A stretch of DNA of 14,714 nt from Zoogloeaceae bacterium (GCA_015657735.1 SSSX01000406.1:1-14714), one strand, 5' to 3'. Numbered from the stretch's first letter, positions 6,334 through 14,343 are shown. The notes: generated from the letters alone by a model not told the origin. Translations and numbers: made by a program.

Positions 6334-6735
6334 ATGATCATTTACGGAACGGCCATCCTGGCCGCCTGCCATCTGCTCGGCGTCTATATAGGCGATCTGC
6401 TCGGCAGTCTCATCGGCGTCAAGGCCAACGTCGGCGGGGTCGGCATCGCCATGATGCTGCTCATCGCGGTGCGGGTTTATCTCCACAAGCGCGGCCTGAT
6501 GCCCGACACCACGGAGGCCGGAGTCGGCTTCTGGGCCGCGATGTACATCCCGGTGGTGGTCGCCATGGCGGCCCAGCAGAACGTCGTCGCGGCCCTCAAG
6601 GGCGGCCCGGTGGCGCTGATCTCGGCCCTCGGCGCGGTGATCCTGTGCGCCTGCGTCATCGCCCTCATCAACCGCACCGGCCCGAAAAACCAGGACAGTT
6701 CCTGGCAAGTCGGCACCGTGGCCGACGAAACCTGA
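6334..6735 (+). CDS. madL: Malonate transporter subunit MadL
   Basis: The small subunit of the two-component MadL-MadM malonate importer, thought to be a sodium-dependent malonate carrier in the inner membrane. The 133-residue product has four hydrophobic segments (about 4-24, 33-48, 65-81 and 92-111) and a short polar C-terminal tail. Family-like segments include ACHLLGVYIGDLLG (11-24) and FWAAMYIPVVVAMAAQQNVV (66-85). The start is ATG 6334, 7 bases after a strong AAAGGAGG ribosome site (6319-6326); an in-frame GTG at 6304 would put that site within the gene. It is first in the operon and lies 21 bases before madM. Also called mdcL in some species. Confidence 0.93.
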   Translation: MIIYGTAILAACHLLGVYIGDLLGSLIGVKANVGGVGIAMMLLIAVRVYLHKRGLMPDTTEAGVGFWAAMYIPVVVAMAAQQNVVAALKGGPVALISALGAVILCACVIALINRTGPKNQDSSWQVGTVADET

Positions 6736-6756
6736 TCCGAGCGGAGCACACACACC

Positions 6757-7518
6757 ATGGAAATGATCGAACACGCCCTGCGCGAGAACCCCCTTGTCGC
6801 GGCTTTCGCCTTCGTCGGCATCATCATGTGGATCTCGGTCCATCTGTCCCGCCACCTGACCTTCGGGCGGGTGCATGGCTCCGCCATCGCCATCGTGATC
6901 GGCCTCGGGCTGGCCTACTGGGGCGGCATCCAGACCGGCGGCGCCAAGGGTCTGGCCGACCTCAAGATCTTTGCCGGCATCGGCCTGATGGGTGGCGCGA
7001 TGATGCGCGACTTCGCGATCGTCGCGACGGCCTTCGAGGTGCATGTCGACGAGGCCAAGAAAGCCGGCATGGTCGGCGTGATGGCCCTGCTGCTGGGCAC
7101 CATCATTCCCTTCGTCGTCGGGGCCAGCGTGGCCTGGTCGATGGGCTACCGCGATGCGGTGGCGATGACCACCATCGGCGCCGGCGCGGTGACCTACATC
7201 GTCGGCCCGGTGACCGGCGCGGCCATCGGCGCGAGTTCCGACCTGATGGCCCTGTCGATCGCCACCGGCCTCATCAAGGCCATCATGGTGATGGTCTTCA
7301 CCCCGGCGCTGGCCGGCTTCATGGGCCTCAACAACCCGCGCTCGGCGATGGTCTTCGGTGGCCTCGCGGGCACCGTCAGCGGCGTGTCCGCCGGCCTCGC
7401 CGCCACCGACCGGCGCCTCGTGCCCTACGGCGCGCTGGTGGCCACCTTCCACACCGGCCTCGGCTGCCTGATGGGTCCGTCGGTCCTGTTCCTCGCCACC
7501 AAGGCCCTCGTCGGTTGA
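6757..7518 (+). CDS. madM: Malonate transporter subunit MadM
   Basis: The large subunit of the MadL-MadM malonate importer, 253 residues and highly hydrophobic. Helices lie at about 13-30, 42-58, 70-92, 104-127, 135-158, 166-190, 196-216 and 224-250. Glycine-rich segments such as GIGLMGGAMMRDFAIV (74-89) and TTIGAGAVTYIVGPVTGAAI (138-157) are typical of the family. ATG 6757 follows a GAGCGGAG purine stretch. It comes directly after madL and 34 bases before mdcA, so import is co-expressed with the decarboxylase. No odd features. Confidence 0.93.
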   Translation: MEMIEHALRENPLVAAFAFVGIIMWISVHLSRHLTFGRVHGSAIAIVIGLGLAYWGGIQTGGAKGLADLKIFAGIGLMGGAMMRDFAIVATAFEVHVDEAKKAGMVGVMALLLGTIIPFVVGASVAWSMGYRDAVAMTTIGAGAVTYIVGPVTGAAIGASSDLMALSIATGLIKAIMVMVFTPALAGFMGLNNPRSAMVFGGLAGTVSGVSAGLAATDRRLVPYGALVATFHTGLGCLMGPSVLFLATKALVG

Positions 7519-7552
7519 GCCGGCGCCCTCCCACCATCCGTCAGGAGATTCC

Positions 7553-9211
7553 ATGAACGCTCCCACTCCTCCCGCCGCCTGGGACACCCGCCGCCAGGGG
7601 CGCCAGCGCCGCCTGGACCGGGCCGCCAGCCTCGGCGTCGCCGGCCGTCAGGTGCCGGCCGCGCGCATCGGCGCACTGCTCGAAGCGGTGATCGAGCCCG
7701 GCGACCGGGTGTGCCTCGAAGGCAATAACCAGAAACAGGCCGACTTCCTCGCCGAAACCCTGGCCGACTGCAACCCGGAACGCCTCCACGACCTGCACAT
7801 GGTGCAGTCGGTGCTGGCCCTGCCGAGCCACGTCGATCTGTTCGAGCGGGGCATCGCCAGCAAGCTCGACTTCTCCTTCTCCGGCCCGCAGGGCGGCCGT
7901 CTGGCCCGGCTGGTGCAGGACCGGCAGATCGAGATCGGCGCCATCCACACCTACCTGGAACTGTTCGGGCGCTACTTCGTGGATCTCACTCCGAACGTGT
8001 GCCTGATCGCCGCGCAGGCCGCCGACGCCGCCGGCAATCTCTACACCGGCCCCAACACCGAGGACACGCCGGCCATCGTCGAGGCCACCGCCTTCAAGGG
8101 CGGCATCGTGATCGCCCAGGTGAACGAGCTGGTGGATCGCCTGCCGCGGGTCGACGTGCCGGCCGACTGGGTCGACTTCTACGTCGTCGCGCCGCGCCCC
8201 AACTACATCGAACCGCTATTCACCCGCGACCCGGCGCAGATCACCGACGTGCAGGTGCTGATGGCGATGATGGCGCTGAAAGGCATCTACGCCGAGTACG
8301 GCGTCAAGCGCCTCAACCACGGCATCGGCTTCGACACCGCCGCCATCGAACTGCTGCTGCCGACCTACGCCACCGAGCTCGGCCTGAAGGGCAAGATCTG
8401 CACCCACTGGGCGCTCAATCCGCACCCGACGCTGATCCCGGCCATCGAATCGGGTTGCGTCGAGTCGATACACAGCTTCGGCTCCGAAGTGGGCATGGAA
8501 AACTACATCGCCGCCCGCTCGGACATCTTCTTCACCGGCGCCGACGGCAGCATGCGCTCGAACCGCGCCTTCAGCCAGACCGCCGGCCTTTACGCCTGCG
8601 ACATGTTCATCGGTTCGACGCTGCAGATCGACCTGGCCGGCAACAGTTCGACCGCCACGCTGGGGCGCATCACCGGCTTCGGCGGGGCGCCCAATATGGG
8701 TTCCGACCCCCACGGCCGGCGTCATGCCTCGCCGGCCTGGCTCAAGGCCGGGCGCGAAGCCGGCGGGCCGGACGCGGTCCGCGGCCGCAAGCTGGTGGTG
8801 CAGATGGTCGAAACCTTCCGCGAACACATGGCGCCGGTCTTCGTCGAGGAGCTCGACGCCTGGAAGCTCAAGGAAAGCATGGGCATGGAGCTGCCGCCGA
8901 TCATGATCTACGGCGACGACGTGACCCACATCGTCACCGAGGAAGGCATCGCCAACCTGCTCCTGTGCCGCACGCCCGAAGAGCGCGAGCAGGCCATCCG
9001 CGGCGTGGCCGGCTTCACCCCGGTGGGCATGGCGCGCGACCGCGAGATGGTCGAACGGCTGCGCCAGCGCGGTGTCATCCGCCGCGCCGAAGACCTCGGC
9101 ATCGACCCCCGCCGGGCCAATCGCGACCTGCTCGCGGCCCGTTCCGTCAAAGACCTCGTGCGCTGGTCGGGCGGCCTCTACGCCCCGCCCGCCCGCTTCC
9201 GCAACTGGTGA
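7553..9211 (+). CDS. mdcA: Malonate decarboxylase alpha subunit (acetyl-S-ACP:malonate ACP transferase)
   Basis: The alpha subunit of biotin-independent malonate decarboxylase, 552 residues, close to the usual ~550. It swaps acetyl for malonyl on the MdcC carrier, releasing acetate, and belongs to the CoA-transferase fold families. The segment LEGNNQKQADFLAETL (55-70) near the N-terminus and the long conserved central region containing GSEVGMENYIAARSDIFFTG agree with MdcA. ATG 7553 follows an AGGAG ribosome site at 7543-7547. The TGA stop at 9209-9211 nearly touches the mdcC start. The enzyme is cytosolic and works in a complex with MdcC, MdcD and MdcE. No truncation or frameshift is visible. 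Confidence 0.95.
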   Translation: MNAPTPPAAWDTRRQGRQRRLDRAASLGVAGRQVPAARIGALLEAVIEPGDRVCLEGNNQKQADFLAETLADCNPERLHDLHMVQSVLALPSHVDLFERGIASKLDFSFSGPQGGRLARLVQDRQIEIGAIHTYLELFGRYFVDLTPNVCLIAAQAADAAGNLYTGPNTEDTPAIVEATAFKGGIVIAQVNELVDRLPRVDVPADWVDFYVVAPRPNYIEPLFTRDPAQITDVQVLMAMMALKGIYAEYGVKRLNHGIGFDTAAIELLLPTYATELGLKGKICTHWALNPHPTLIPAIESGCVESIHSFGSEVGMENYIAARSDIFFTGADGSMRSNRAFSQTAGLYACDMFIGSTLQIDLAGNSSTATLGRITGFGGAPNMGSDPHGRRHASPAWLKAGREAGGPDAVRGRKLVVQMVETFREHMAPVFVEELDAWKLKESMGMELPPIMIYGDDVTHIVTEEGIANLLLCRTPEEREQAIRGVAGFTPVGMARDREMVERLRQRGVIRRAEDLGIDPRRANRDLLAARSVKDLVRWSGGLYAPPARFRNW

Positions 9212-9216
9212 CCGCC

Positions 9217-9531
9217 ATGGAAAACCTCGAATTCCGCTTCAACGCCCAGCCCGCCAGACCCGCGGCCGGCGCCGCCCTGTGCGGCGTAGTCGGCTCCGGC
9301 AACCTGGAAATCCTGATCCGCCCCGGCGACGAGGCCGATGCCTGCACGGTGTCGGTCAAAACCTCGGCCCGCGGCTTCGGCAAGATCTGGGAAGCCGTGA
9401 TCGCCGACTTCGCCTCGCGCCATCCGGTCGGCGGCACCCGCATCGCCATCAACGACATGGGGGCGACCCCGGCGGTCGTCACCCTGCGCCTGGGCCAGGC
9501 CCTCGGCGACTACACCGGAGGTGCCCAATGA
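9217..9531 (+). CDS. mdcC: Malonate decarboxylase acyl carrier protein (delta subunit)
   Basis: The 104-residue acyl carrier protein of malonate decarboxylase. It carries the covalently attached 2'-(5''-triphosphoribosyl)-3'-dephospho-CoA arm on a serine; the family's context CGVVGSGNLEILI is at 22-34, making Ser27 the likely attachment site. The C-terminal half (about 42-100) has the GGTRIAINDMGATP segment typical of MdcC. Length fits (about 99-105). I chose ATG 9217, 5 bases after the mdcA stop. An in-frame GTG at 9208 overlaps the mdcA stop codon (GTGA) and would add three residues. Neither start has a good ribosome site, so translational coupling to mdcA is likely. Its TGA overlaps the mdcD ATG. 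Confidence 0.93.
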   Translation: MENLEFRFNAQPARPAAGAALCGVVGSGNLEILIRPGDEADACTVSVKTSARGFGKIWEAVIADFASRHPVGGTRIAINDMGATPAVVTLRLGQALGDYTGGAQ

Positions 9532-10436
9532 ACGCCCCCATCAATCCGAGCCGGCGCCACAGCTACTTCGAGGCCACCGCCCGCAACCGCGTGGCGGCCG
9601 TGCTGGATGCCGGCAGCTTCACGGAATTCCTGCCGCCCGAAGCGTCGCAGCCCAGCCCGCACCTCGCCGTGCTCGACATTCCCGGCGCCTTCGACGACGG
9701 CGTGATCGTCGGCTCGGCGGCGCTCGGCGGCCAGCCGGTGCTGGTCATCGCCCAGGAAGGGCAGTTCATGGGCGGCGCGGTCGGCGAGATCCACGGCGCC
9801 AAGATCGTCGGCCTGCTGCGCCGCGCGATGGCCGAAAAACCCGCCGCGGTGATCTTGATGGTCGACTCCGGCGGCGTGCGCCTGCACGAAGCCAATGCCG
9901 GTCTGATCGCCATTTCCGAGATCATGCGCGCGGTGCTCGACACCCGCGCCGCCGGCGTGCCGGTGCTGGCGCTGGTCGGCGGCAGCTGCGGCGCCTTCGG
10001 CGGCATGGGCATCGTGTCGCGGCTGTGTTCGGCGATCGTGATGTCGGAGGAAGGGCGGCTGGCGCTGTCCGGCCCCGAGGTGATCGAAACCGTGGCCGGC
10101 GTCGAGGAGTTCGACTCCAAGGACCGCGCGCTGGTGTGGCGGGTCACCGGCGGCAAGCAGCGCTACCTGACCGGCGACTGTGCCGAGCTGGTCGAGGACG
10201 ATGCCGCCGCCTTCCGCCAGGGCGCCATCGACGTGCTCGCCGGGTGGACCGAGCCGGCACCGTCGAGCGCCACGCTGCGCGCCGAGCAGGACCGTCTGAC
10301 GAGCCGCCGCCAGCGCTTCGCGGGGATGCGCGACGGCCTCGAAGTGTGGGCCGCGCTGGGCGTGCCCGATCCCCGCCAGATTCCCATCATGGACCGGGAC
10401 AGCCTGGTCGCCCTCCGCAAAGGACTGCCAGCATGA
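9528..10436 (+). CDS. mdcD: Malonate decarboxylase beta subunit
   Basis: The beta subunit, 302 residues, of the crotonase/carboxyltransferase fold. With MdcE it decarboxylates malonyl-S-ACP to acetyl-S-ACP. Oxyanion-hole type glycine pairs occur in DSGGVRLHEANAG (113-125) and GGSCGAFGGMG (151-161). The run EGQFMGGAVGEIHGAKI (77-93) is also characteristic. ATG 9528 has a strong GGAGG ribosome site at 9517-9521 and overlaps the mdcC stop as ATGA. Its own stop overlaps mdcE in the same way, as expected for two subunits made in equal amounts. Confidence 0.95.
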   Translation: MNAPINPSRRHSYFEATARNRVAAVLDAGSFTEFLPPEASQPSPHLAVLDIPGAFDDGVIVGSAALGGQPVLVIAQEGQFMGGAVGEIHGAKIVGLLRRAMAEKPAAVILMVDSGGVRLHEANAGLIAISEIMRAVLDTRAAGVPVLALVGGSCGAFGGMGIVSRLCSAIVMSEEGRLALSGPEVIETVAGVEEFDSKDRALVWRVTGGKQRYLTGDCAELVEDDAAAFRQGAIDVLAGWTEPAPSSATLRAEQDRLTSRRQRFAGMRDGLEVWAALGVPDPRQIPIMDRDSLVALRKGLPA

Positions 10437-11143
10437 CGCTCCACGACATTCTCGATGCCCTGTTCCCGGCCGGCCATGCGGTCGAGGTCAGCGACCAGCT
10501 GGTCGCCGGCACCGCGCAGACGGCCACCGGCACGGTTGCTGTGCTCGGCACCACCGGGCCCGCCGCCATCGGCCACGACATCGCCCTCGGCCTCGCCGGG
10601 CGCATTCTCGACATCGTCGACCGGCACCCCGGCCGGCCCATCGTGTTTCTCGTCGACACCAAGGGTCAGGCCCTGTCCCGCGCCGAGGAGCTGCTGTGCC
10701 TCAACGGCAGCCTGGCGCACCTCGCCCGCTGCGTCGATCTGGCGCGGCGGCAGGGCCACGTCAGCCTCGCGCTGGTCACCGGCGAGGCGGTCAGCGGCGG
10801 TTTTCTGTCGTTCGGGCTGATGGCCGACAAGACTTACGCGCTGGCCGACGCCCAGGTGCGGGTGATGGACCTGAAGGCCATGGCGCGGGTCACCAAGATC
10901 GCCCACGAGCGTCTGGTGGAACTGGCCGGCAGTTCGCCGACCTTCGCCCCCGGCGCCGAGAACTACCAGCGCATGGGCGCCATCGAGGCGATCTGGCCGG
11001 CCCCGTCGGCCAGCCTGCTCGAAGCCGCGCTGGCCAATCAGGCGGCGGCCGGGCCGGCTACCGACGGGCGGATGGCGAGCGGCCGGGCCCGCGACGGGCG
11101 GCGTCTGGCTGCCGACGTCGTGGCCGCGGTGCTGGCGGCCTGA
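10433..11143 (+). CDS. mdcE: Malonate decarboxylase gamma subunit
   Basis: The gamma subunit, 236 residues, partner of MdcD in the malonyl-S-ACP decarboxylase. It has the carboxyltransferase/crotonase fold, with the segments DTKGQALSRAEEL (75-87) and TGEAVSGGFLSFGLMADKTY (116-135) marking the conserved core. The length suits the shorter mdcE versions; in some species it is longer. ATG 10433 overlaps the mdcD stop (ATGA), with AAAGGA at 10420-10425 as a probable ribosome site. A low-complexity arginine/alanine-rich tail starts near residue 200. It ends 9 bases before mdcG. Confidence 0.95.
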   Translation: MTLHDILDALFPAGHAVEVSDQLVAGTAQTATGTVAVLGTTGPAAIGHDIALGLAGRILDIVDRHPGRPIVFLVDTKGQALSRAEELLCLNGSLAHLARCVDLARRQGHVSLALVTGEAVSGGFLSFGLMADKTYALADAQVRVMDLKAMARVTKIAHERLVELAGSSPTFAPGAENYQRMGAIEAIWPAPSASLLEAALANQAAAGPATDGRMASGRARDGRRLAADVVAAVLAA

Positions 11144-11152
11144 GGCGCGGCC

Positions 11153-11821
11153 ATGCGTCGCCATGACCTTGCCTGGCTGAAGCCGGGCGCCGCGGTCGGT
11201 TTCCTGTGCGGGGTCGCCGACGCGGCCCTGTCGGCACGGGTGGCCGAGTGGATCGCGGCGGGCCGCCCGCTGGTGGTGGCCCGGCAGCCGGCCGGCGCTG
11301 CCGGCGTCCTGCTCGGGCTGACCCTGCCGGCCAGCGAAGGGCGCCGGCGGGTCGGCTGCCTCGCCGATCCGCGCGATCTGCTGCGGACTGCGCCGCCGCT
11401 CGCCATCGGCGCCTGCCTCGCGCGCCTGCCGGATTCTGTTGCCGCGCCGCTGGCCCGGCTGGAGAGGCGTCTCCTTGCGGGCGGACTGCGGGTCGGCGTG
11501 TACGGTTCGCTGGCCTGGGAGGCGGCGAGCGGGGAGACCTACCGTCATGCCGGGTCGGACGTGGACCTGATCTGCGATGTGGCCAGCCGCGATCAGTACG
11601 CGCTGGCCATCGCCGCGCTGAGCGAGGCGGCGGCCGGGCTGCCCTGCGGGCTGGACGGCGAAATCCGCTTCCCGGACGGCTGTGCGGTGGCCTGGAAGGA
11701 ACTCGCCGCAGCCGGCGGCGACGCGACCGCCCAGGTGCTCGTCAAGGGCGCCGCCGAGGTTGCGCTGCTGCCGGTGGGCAGCCTGCTGGTCCAGTTCGAC
11801 GAGGAGCACTGTCATGCATGA
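11153..11821 (+). CDS. mdcG: Phosphoribosyl-dephospho-CoA transferase MdcG (holo-ACP synthase)
   Basis: A 222-residue nucleotidyltransferase-fold enzyme that attaches the 2'-(5''-triphosphoribosyl)-3'-dephospho-CoA prosthetic group to apo-MdcC, releasing pyrophosphate. The signature is YGSLAWE (117-123) followed by SDVDL (135-139); Asp136 and Asp138 are the expected metal-binding pair of this superfamily. The start ATG 11153 is 9 bases after the mdcE stop with only a weak GAGGCG purine stretch. It overlaps mdcB by 8 bases. Gene order G then B places the two cofactor-assembly enzymes together. Confidence 0.93.
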   Translation: MRRHDLAWLKPGAAVGFLCGVADAALSARVAEWIAAGRPLVVARQPAGAAGVLLGLTLPASEGRRRVGCLADPRDLLRTAPPLAIGACLARLPDSVAAPLARLERRLLAGGLRVGVYGSLAWEAASGETYRHAGSDVDLICDVASRDQYALAIAALSEAAAGLPCGLDGEIRFPDGCAVAWKELAAAGGDATAQVLVKGAAEVALLPVGSLLVQFDEEHCHA

Positions 11822-12686
11822 AGCCCTGGCCCGCCGCCCGGCGCAGCCTGCCGCCGGACGCCGGCACGACCATGAGGCCGCCGCCCGCCAACTGGGCAGC
11901 CTGGCGATCCGTTCGCTGTACCGCGAGGTGGAACTGTCGCCCAAGCCCGGCCTGGTCAGCCCGGCCGATTCGGGCAGTCACCGCGACATGGACTTCCGCA
12001 CCTTCGTGCGCAGCCTGCAGTCGCTGCGCGACTACTTTCCCGACATTGCCCGGCTCGGCGCGACCCGGCCGGATTTCGAGCCGCTGCGTGTGCTCGGCGT
12101 CGCCGCCGAAGCGCGCATGCTGCGCGCCACCGGCGGCATCAATACCCACCGCGGGGCGATCTTCAACCTCGGTCTGCTGTGCGCGTCGGCCGGCGCGCTG
12201 CTGGCCGACGGCGCTCCGCTGACCGCCGAGGCGGCGTGCGCCGGCGTGACGCGCCGGTGGGGCGACGCGATCCTCGCCGCGGCCAGCCCGACGGCCACCA
12301 GCCACGGCGCCGAGGTGGTGCGCCGCTACGCGTGCGGCGGCGCCCGGCAGGAGGCCGCGGACGGTTTTCCGGCGGCGCGGGAGGTCGGCCTGCCGGCCTA
12401 TCGCCGGGCGCTGCAGCACGGCGCTTCGCCCGAGCAGGCGGCGGTCCAGGCCCTGTTCGCGCTGATCGCCGTGGTCGACGACACCAATCTGCTGTGGCGC
12501 GGCGGCGACGCCGGGCTGGCCTTCGCACGCGGCCGGGCGCGCGCCGTCCTGGCCGCCGGCGGGGTGCTCGCCGACGGCTGGGCGCCGCGCGCGCAGGCGA
12601 TCCATGCCGAGTTCGTGGCGCGCAACCTGAGCCCCGGCGGCAGCGCCGATCTGCTCGGGGTGACGCTCTTTCTCGACGCACTGTGA
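11814..12686 (+). CDS. mdcB: Triphosphoribosyl-dephospho-CoA synthase MdcB
   Basis: A 290-residue CitG-family enzyme. It joins ATP and 3'-dephospho-CoA to make 2'-(5''-triphosphoribosyl)-3'-dephospho-CoA, the prosthetic-group precursor that MdcG transfers to MdcC. Family segments are EVELSPKPGLVSPADSG (38-54) and GGINTHRGAIFNLGLL (107-122), with a later DDTNLLWRGG. I chose ATG 11814 because GAGGAG at 11801-11806 sits 7 bases upstream; it overlaps the end of mdcG by 8 bases. A second ATG at 11818 is out of frame. The first ~20 residues are arginine- and alanine-rich and variable. The stop at 12686 is 8 bases before mdcH. Confidence 0.93.
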   Translation: MHEALARRPAQPAAGRRHDHEAAARQLGSLAIRSLYREVELSPKPGLVSPADSGSHRDMDFRTFVRSLQSLRDYFPDIARLGATRPDFEPLRVLGVAAEARMLRATGGINTHRGAIFNLGLLCASAGALLADGAPLTAEAACAGVTRRWGDAILAAASPTATSHGAEVVRRYACGGARQEAADGFPAAREVGLPAYRRALQHGASPEQAAVQALFALIAVVDDTNLLWRGGDAGLAFARGRARAVLAAGGVLADGWAPRAQAIHAEFVARNLSPGGSADLLGVTLFLDAL

Positions 12687-12694
12687 GGCCGGCG

Positions 12695-13606
12695 ATGCGT
12701 CTGGCGATCCTTTTCAGCGGTCAGGGCAACCAGCAGCCGGAGCACCTCCGGCGCCTGCGCGCCGAGGCGCCGCCGGCACTCGCCGCGGCCCTGGCGACGG
12801 CGATTCCGTCGGTGTGGCACGACGCCGAAGTGACGCCGGCGGCGCTGCTCGCCAATCGCGTCGCCCAGCCGCTGATCTTCGCGCTGCAGGCCAGCCTGTG
12901 GCAGCAGCTGCGGCCCGGGCTGCCCCGGCCGGTGTGCGTGGCGGGCTATTCGCTCGGCGAGATGGCGGCGTGCTGCGCCGCCGGCGCCTTCTCCGTCGAC
13001 GACGGGCTGGCCTTGTGCGGCGCGCGGGCGCAGCTGATGGACGCCTGCGTGGCCGGCCCGGCCGGCTTGCTGGCGATCGTCGGCCTGCCGGCCGCGGCGG
13101 TGACCGCGCTGGCGGCGGAGTGCGGCCTGGCGGTGGCGATCCGCAACGGGCCGGATCATTTCGTGCTGGGCGGGCCGGAGGCGGATCTGGCGCAGGCGGC
13201 CAGCCTTGCCGAAGGGCAGGGCGCGGCGCGCGTCGTCAGGCTGGGGGTCACGACGCCGTCCCACACGCCGTGGCTGGCGGAGGCGAGCCGCGCCTTTGCC
13301 GCGCGCCTCCAGCCGTTTTCCGCCGGCCGGCTGGCTTTTCCGGTGCTGAGCGCAATCGACGGGCGGCCGGCGCGACACGGGGCCGACGCCACCGCGGCGC
13401 TGGCGCGGCAGATCAGCACGACGCTGGACTGGGCGGCCTGCCTCGACGCGGTTGCCGAAATGCAGCCGGACGCGGTGCTGGAAATCGGCCCCGGCAATGC
13501 GCTGGCGCGCATGTGGAGCGAGCGCGAGACGGCGGTGCCGGCGCGCGCCACCGAAGATTTCCGCAGCGTCGAGGGAATCCTCGCCTGGGTGCAGGCGCGG
13601 GCTTAG
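12695..13606 (+). CDS. mdcH: Malonyl-CoA:acyl-carrier-protein transacylase, MdcH type
   Basis: A 303-residue FabD-like acyltransferase that loads malonyl from malonyl-CoA onto the MdcC carrier to prime the decarboxylase cycle. The nucleophile elbow is GYSLGE at 84-89 (Ser86) in place of the usual GHSxGE, with the oxyanion residues in FSGQGNQQ (7-14). Arg111 (ARAQLM) fits the malonyl-carboxylate contact, and His190 in PSHTPW completes the Ser-His pair. ATG 12695 comes 8 bases after mdcB with only a weak GAGG upstream. It is the last gene of the operon. Its TAG stop at 13604-13606 overlaps the stop of the convergent gene. Confidence 0.93.
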   Translation: MRLAILFSGQGNQQPEHLRRLRAEAPPALAAALATAIPSVWHDAEVTPAALLANRVAQPLIFALQASLWQQLRPGLPRPVCVAGYSLGEMAACCAAGAFSVDDGLALCGARAQLMDACVAGPAGLLAIVGLPAAAVTALAAECGLAVAIRNGPDHFVLGGPEADLAQAASLAEGQGAARVVRLGVTTPSHTPWLAEASRAFAARLQPFSAGRLAFPVLSAIDGRPARHGADATAALARQISTTLDWAACLDAVAEMQPDAVLEIGPGNALARMWSERETAVPARATEDFRSVEGILAWVQARA

Positions 13607-14274
13607 TGCCCGGCCTGGGCCCTGAGCGGCGCGCGCAGCGCCTCGAAGCGCGCCGGCGCGACGTACTGCAGCAGCTCGCGGCCGCGGCTGTCGAGGGTCA
13701 GGTCGAGGCCCTTGGCCGGGTAGAGCAGGTGTTCGACGTGGTCGTTCACGCGGATGCGTTCGGCCGGCTGGCCGAAGCGTTCGAGGACCACGGCCTCGTC
13801 GAGCTGGGCCGACGGAACGAAGGCGATGGCGCGGATCGGCGCGGCCAGCGCGGCGGCGAGGTCGGCGTCGAGGAGCCGGGCCTTGCGCGTGGTGCTTTGC
13901 ATGTATTCGGTTTTCGGCGAGCGCTCGCGCATCGCGGCGATGGTCGCGGCGGGCAGGTCGGCGGTGATGATCAGCTTGCCGGCGACGAAGCCGGCGGTAA
14001 TGGCCTCGTAGTAGCCTTCGACGTTGCCGGTTTCGTCGGGCTCGGCGACGACGGCGACCTGCATGTCGGGGCCGAAGCGGGCGCGGGCATCGGCGAGGGT
14101 GCTGCGTCCGAGGGTCAGGTCGAAGACTCTGGCCTCGCCGCCCGGCAGGGTGTCGATCTGCCACGGCAGGCCGCTGGCCGGGACGGCCCGCGGGTCGAAG
14201 TGGAGGAACTGCCAGACCACCGGGCCGAGCAGCACGGCAGCGGCGAGCAGGACGAGGGCGAGGGTTTTTTTCAT
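13603..14274 (-). CDS. Unrecognised membrane-anchored or exported protein with two similar halves
   Basis: I do not recognise a named family. The 223-residue product has a positively charged start (MKK) and one hydrophobic stretch (about 5-24), consistent with an uncleaved signal anchor or a signal peptide; no lipobox cysteine is visible. The rest should be periplasmic. Two segments look alike: LGRSTLADARARFGPD (55-70) leading into a beta-rich stretch, and ERFGQPAERIRVNDHVEHLLYP (165-186) followed by GLDLTLD and a short beta strand. The RFG-P pattern and following strands recall BamE/OmlA-like repeats, but this is only a guess. ATG 14274 gives the MKK signal start, with no clear ribosome site. 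Its TAA overlaps the mdcH stop. It follows the U32 gene by 67 bases. Confidence 0.7.
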   Translation of the reverse strand: MKKTLALVLLAAAVLLGPVVWQFLHFDPRAVPASGLPWQIDTLPGGEARVFDLTLGRSTLADARARFGPDMQVAVVAEPDETGNVEGYYEAITAGFVAGKLIITADLPAATIAAMRERSPKTEYMQSTTRKARLLDADLAAALAAPIRAIAFVPSAQLDEAVVLERFGQPAERIRVNDHVEHLLYPAKGLDLTLDSRGRELLQYVAPARFEALRAPLRAQAGH

Positions 14275-14316
14275 CGTGACGGGGGCAGGGGCGGGGAATG
14301 GAGGGCGGGCCGCGGC

Positions 14317-14343
14317 GATGCCCGGCGCTTCCCGCCCGGCATC
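14317..14343 (-). terminator. Stem-loop at the end of the U32 gene
   Basis: GATGCC and GGCATC (14317-14322 with 14338-14343) close an inner GGCG/CGCC stem across a single C-C mismatch, with a 5-base loop. The stem includes the first two bases of the U32 stop triplet as read on the plus strand. There is no U-run, so it may be a weak terminator or an RNA-stabilising hairpin before the downstream gene. Confidence 0.4.

Noticed and set aside
10163..11944. 593-codon open frame on the minus strand over mdcD, mdcE and mdcG
   Set aside because: It is antisense to three recognised genes, rich in R, G, A and Q, and has no domain signature or ribosome site.
12398..14164. 588-codon minus-strand frame over mdcB, mdcH and the exported-protein gene
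   Set aside because: It runs through real genes on both strands and its translation is arginine-rich low-complexity sequence.
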